NCBI GenBank assembly: GCA_963717945.1
Contig: CAVQXT010000001.1
Coordinates: 620,001 to 684,000 of the forward strand
Direction: 5' to 3'
DNA length: 64,000 nucleotides
From: FEN-299 sp963717945
Lineage (GTDB): Bacteria > Acidobacteriota > Vicinamibacteria > Vicinamibacterales > Fen-181
Shown: in pieces, positions 62,376 through 64,000 of the stretch
Layout: each line of letters opens with the position of its first letter
Numbering within the stretch: the stretch's first letter is position 1
Notes under the pieces: model-generated
Database searches by the model: none
What the model saw: only the letters and a program-made list of their open reading frames with translations
What the model was told of the DNA's origin: nothing
Program-made: the position numbers and the translations under genes

Positions 62376-62381
62376 TACAAT
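62376..62381 (+). promoter_or_regulatory. Possible -10 element of pgsA
   Basis: TACAAT lies 33 bases before the pgsA ATG. A ttttgg at 62353-62358 is at 17-base distance but is a poor -35 match. Confidence 0.4.
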
Positions 62382-62414
62382 GTCACCGGCTTTGCCGGAA
62401 TCCGGATTTCGCCG

Positions 62415-62987
62415 ATGAACCTTCCGAACACGCTGACGCTGTCGCGCATCTTCCTGGTGCCGCTCCTGGTCGTCGTCCTGCTGACCAAGTTCGAGGGTCG
62501 GCAGATCCTGGGCGTCGACAAGGACCTGGTGGCCGCCGCCATCTTCGGTTTCGCCTCGGCCACCGACTGGCTCGACGGGTTCCTGGCGCGCCGGCGGAAG
62601 CAGGTCACCCCGCTCGGGCAGATGATGGACCCGCTGGCCGACAAGCTCCTCACCTCGGCTGCCTTCATCTCCCTCGTGCAGATGGAACTGGCGCCGGCCT
62701 GGATGGTGGCCGTCATCATCGGGCGGGAGCTGGCGGTCACGGCCCTGCGCAGCATCGCCTACTCGCGGGGGACGAGCATCCCGGCCTCGCCGATGGGCAA
62801 GGTCAAGATGATCGCCGAGGTGGTGGCGATCCTGGCCATGATTCTCGGCCAGCCCCGGCTGGGCCGCCTCGCCGTGCTCGGCCCGCTGGCGCTGTGGGTC
62901 GCGGTCATCACGGCCGTCGTGTCCGCGAGCGACTACTACCGGAACTTCATGCGCGGCCAGGGCGCCGACGCCCGGCTCAAGCCTTAG
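62415..62987 (+). CDS. pgsA: CDP-diacylglycerol-glycerol-3-phosphate 3-phosphatidyltransferase
   Basis: PgsA makes phosphatidylglycerol phosphate, the precursor of phosphatidylglycerol and cardiolipin, in the inner membrane. The CDP-alcohol phosphotransferase motif is complete: TDWLDGFLARRRKQVTPLGQMMDPLADK (Dx2DGx2ARx8Gx3Dx3D) near residue 52. The N-terminus MNLPNTLTLSRIFLVPLLVVVLL is typical, and five to six hydrophobic segments are visible. The length is 190 residues. The ATG at 62415 lacks a strong ribosome site. Its 3' end overlaps the convergent bamD gene by 11 bases. Confidence 0.95.
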   Translation: MNLPNTLTLSRIFLVPLLVVVLLTKFEGRQILGVDKDLVAAAIFGFASATDWLDGFLARRRKQVTPLGQMMDPLADKLLTSAAFISLVQMELAPAWMVAVIIGRELAVTALRSIAYSRGTSIPASPMGKVKMIAEVVAILAMILGQPRLGRLAVLGPLALWVAVITAVVSASDYYRNFMRGQGADARLKP

Positions 62988-63846
62988 GCGCCTTCGACGT
63001 CGTGCCGCCCTTCTTGGCGGGCTTCACGGGCCGAGGGCCCGCGGTGCCCGCCTTGATCTCCGCCATCAGCTTGTCGCCCTTCTGCAGGAACTCGCTCTTC
63101 TGGAACTCCGCGGCGAGCTTCGCCAGCAGCGGCGGGGCCTCGGGCGTCAGGCCCATCTTCACGTACATGTCCGCCAGGTAGTAGTAGAGCCCGTCGCGCC
63201 TGGAGAACTGCGGATTGGTGTTCAGCACGCCACGCAGGCGGACGATCGCGCCCGGGAACCACCTCGTGCGGTAGTAGAACACGCCCACCAGGTAGTCGGA
63301 GTCACTCAGCCGGTCGCGACACTCCTGCAGTTTCTTGCGGCCTTCCGCGCCCAGCGGGCTGTCGGGATAGCGCTGGACGAAAGCCTCGAACTCCTTGACG
63401 GCCTCCCGGGTCTGCGTCTGGTCGCGCTGCGGCGCGAGCATCTGGGAGTAGTGCGACAGCGCGAGTTTGTACTGGGCGTAGTAGGCCCGCTCGTGCGTCG
63501 GGAAATAGGTGAGGAACTCCCGGAACTCGTTCGCGGCCAGGATGACCGATCCCGCCGAGTCCTCGCCGAGGTACGCGTCGCCGAGGCCCAGCTTGGCGTC
63601 GGGCCGGAAACGGCTCTGCGGGTAGTTGTCGACGATCTGCTTGAAGTACTCCCGGGCCCGGATCCACTTCTTCTTCTTCAGCCAGTCGGTGCCCTGGTCG
63701 AACAGGTACTTGTCGGCGTCGGCGGCCGGGGTGACGACCGGCTTCTTGGTCTTCGCCCCGCAGCCGCCCGAGAGCACGAGCGGCGCGAACGAGAGCGCGA
63801 GCAGAACGACCACGGAAGGGAGACGAACCGATCGGATCAGGTGCAT
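62977..63846 (-). CDS. bamD: Outer-membrane assembly lipoprotein BamD-like
   Basis: BamD is a lipoprotein of the outer-membrane beta-barrel assembly machine. The signal peptide (residues 1-28) ends in LVLSGGC, a lipobox, so the cysteine near residue 29 is lipidated. The body consists of TPR-like helical pairs: KYLFDQGTDWLKKKKWIRAREYFKQIVDNYPQSRF, AANEFREFLTYFPTHERAYYAQYKLALSHY and EAVKEFEAFVQRYPDSPLGAEGRKKL. The C-terminus is a Lys/Pro/Gly tail. The length is 289 residues. The ribosome site is weak (gacggaacactc). Five TPR repeats, as in BamD, are plausible by eye. Confidence 0.88.
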   Translation of the reverse strand: MHLIRSVRLPSVVVLLALSFAPLVLSGGCGAKTKKPVVTPAADADKYLFDQGTDWLKKKKWIRAREYFKQIVDNYPQSRFRPDAKLGLGDAYLGEDSAGSVILAANEFREFLTYFPTHERAYYAQYKLALSHYSQMLAPQRDQTQTREAVKEFEAFVQRYPDSPLGAEGRKKLQECRDRLSDSDYLVGVFYYRTRWFPGAIVRLRGVLNTNPQFSRRDGLYYYLADMYVKMGLTPEAPPLLAKLAAEFQKSEFLQKGDKLMAEIKAGTAGPRPVKPAKKGGTTSKAPKA

Positions 63847-63856
63847 GAGTGTTCCG

Positions 63857-64000
63857 TCACGCGCGCATCAGCGCCGCTTCCAGCCAGGCGTATTCGGCGG
63901 CCAAGCTCTCGTCATTGTACACGGGGGCAGCGTCCCGCCCCTTCAACCAAATAGCGCCTTGACCAGCGGAGGCAGCCGGCGCGGCCGTCCGTCGGGGCCG
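63857..64000 (-). CDS. Possible 3' end of a gene upstream of bamD (partial)
   Basis: From the window edge a minus-strand frame stays open for 47 codons and ends ten bases before bamD, with the helical tail DESLAAEYAWLEAALMRA. A competing frame over the same region ends at 63943 with RRLPPLVKALFG, after which a TACAAT (63914-63919) could promote bamD. I cannot decide between them, and neither end is recognised. Either way a minus-strand gene probably continues beyond the window. Confidence 0.35.
   Translation of the reverse strand, partial: RPRRTAAPAASAGQGAIWLKGRDAAPVYNDESLAAEYAWLEAALMRA

Overview
This window is a stretch of a high-GC (roughly 70 %) Gram-negative bacterial chromosome. Kdo/LPS precursor synthesis and a BamD-like lipoprotein indicate a didermal cell. 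Two secreted von Willebrand proteins of the 'VWFA-related' type common in Acidobacteriota, together with gene order and intergenic style, suggest an acidobacterium, perhaps of the Vicinamibacteria. The phylum call is inference. Genes are dense, with short or overlapping junctions. No prophage, transposase, CRISPR array or rRNA gene is visible.

Layout. 1-5.4 kb (+): the 3' part of accC, a K+ channel, folD, coaE and an APC-family amino-acid permease. 5.4-10.4 kb (-): a Kdo operon kdsB-pyrG-kdsA-kdsD-kdsC, in which kdsC is frameshifted. 10.6-14.0 kb (-): succinate dehydrogenase sdhA-sdhC-sdhD-sdhB. 14.0-14.5 kb: a divergent control region with -35/-10 pairs for both directions and a palindrome around a DnaA box. 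14.5-19.7 kb (+): sucC-sucD and korA-korB, with korB frameshifted. 19.9-34.9 kb (+): ndk, a DUF2905-like protein, hisS-aspS, phoH-ybeY-era-recO, glyQ-glyS, ppdK and mutL. 35-49 kb: rarA, two VWFA proteins, a SpoU methylase, greA, a patatin-like protein without its serine, a Cys/Met-metabolism PLP enzyme, a DHH phosphoesterase, uvrB, small membrane proteins and tRNA-Val. 48.8-52.4 kb: a short citrate synthase/citryl-CoA lyase relative, upp, a nucleoside-deaminase-like amidohydrolase and hpt. 52.6-59.5 kb (+): a bacterial microcompartment (BMC) operon. 59.6-64 kb: tRNA-Gly, phosphomannomutase, a sugar-nucleotide pyrophosphorylase, pgsA and bamD.

The BMC operon is the most interesting system. 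It encodes an in-frame RpiB-DeoC fusion, one BMC-H, two BMC-T and three BMC-P shell proteins, an aldehyde dehydrogenase, a small basic protein and a Na+:alanine-type symporter. This fits the sugar-phosphate-utilising (SPU) class. The dehydrogenase N-terminus and the RpiB-DeoC linker carry the same 17-residue amphipathic motif, a likely shared encapsulation peptide. Nucleobase-salvage genes lie directly upstream, which suggests nucleosides as the source of the (deoxy)ribose phosphate. A five-copy 17-bp tandem repeat containing TTGACA fills the gap before the BMC-H gene.

Central metabolism is clustered: SdhACDB, SucCD, ferredoxin-dependent KorAB, PPDK and the citrate-synthase relative. Intergenic spacers carry several repeat families: local short-unit repeats around a TCACGCGTGA core, REP-like hairpins and an 81-nt hairpin. 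Several genes have a TANNNT hexamer about 10 nt before the start codon, as expected for leaderless transcripts.
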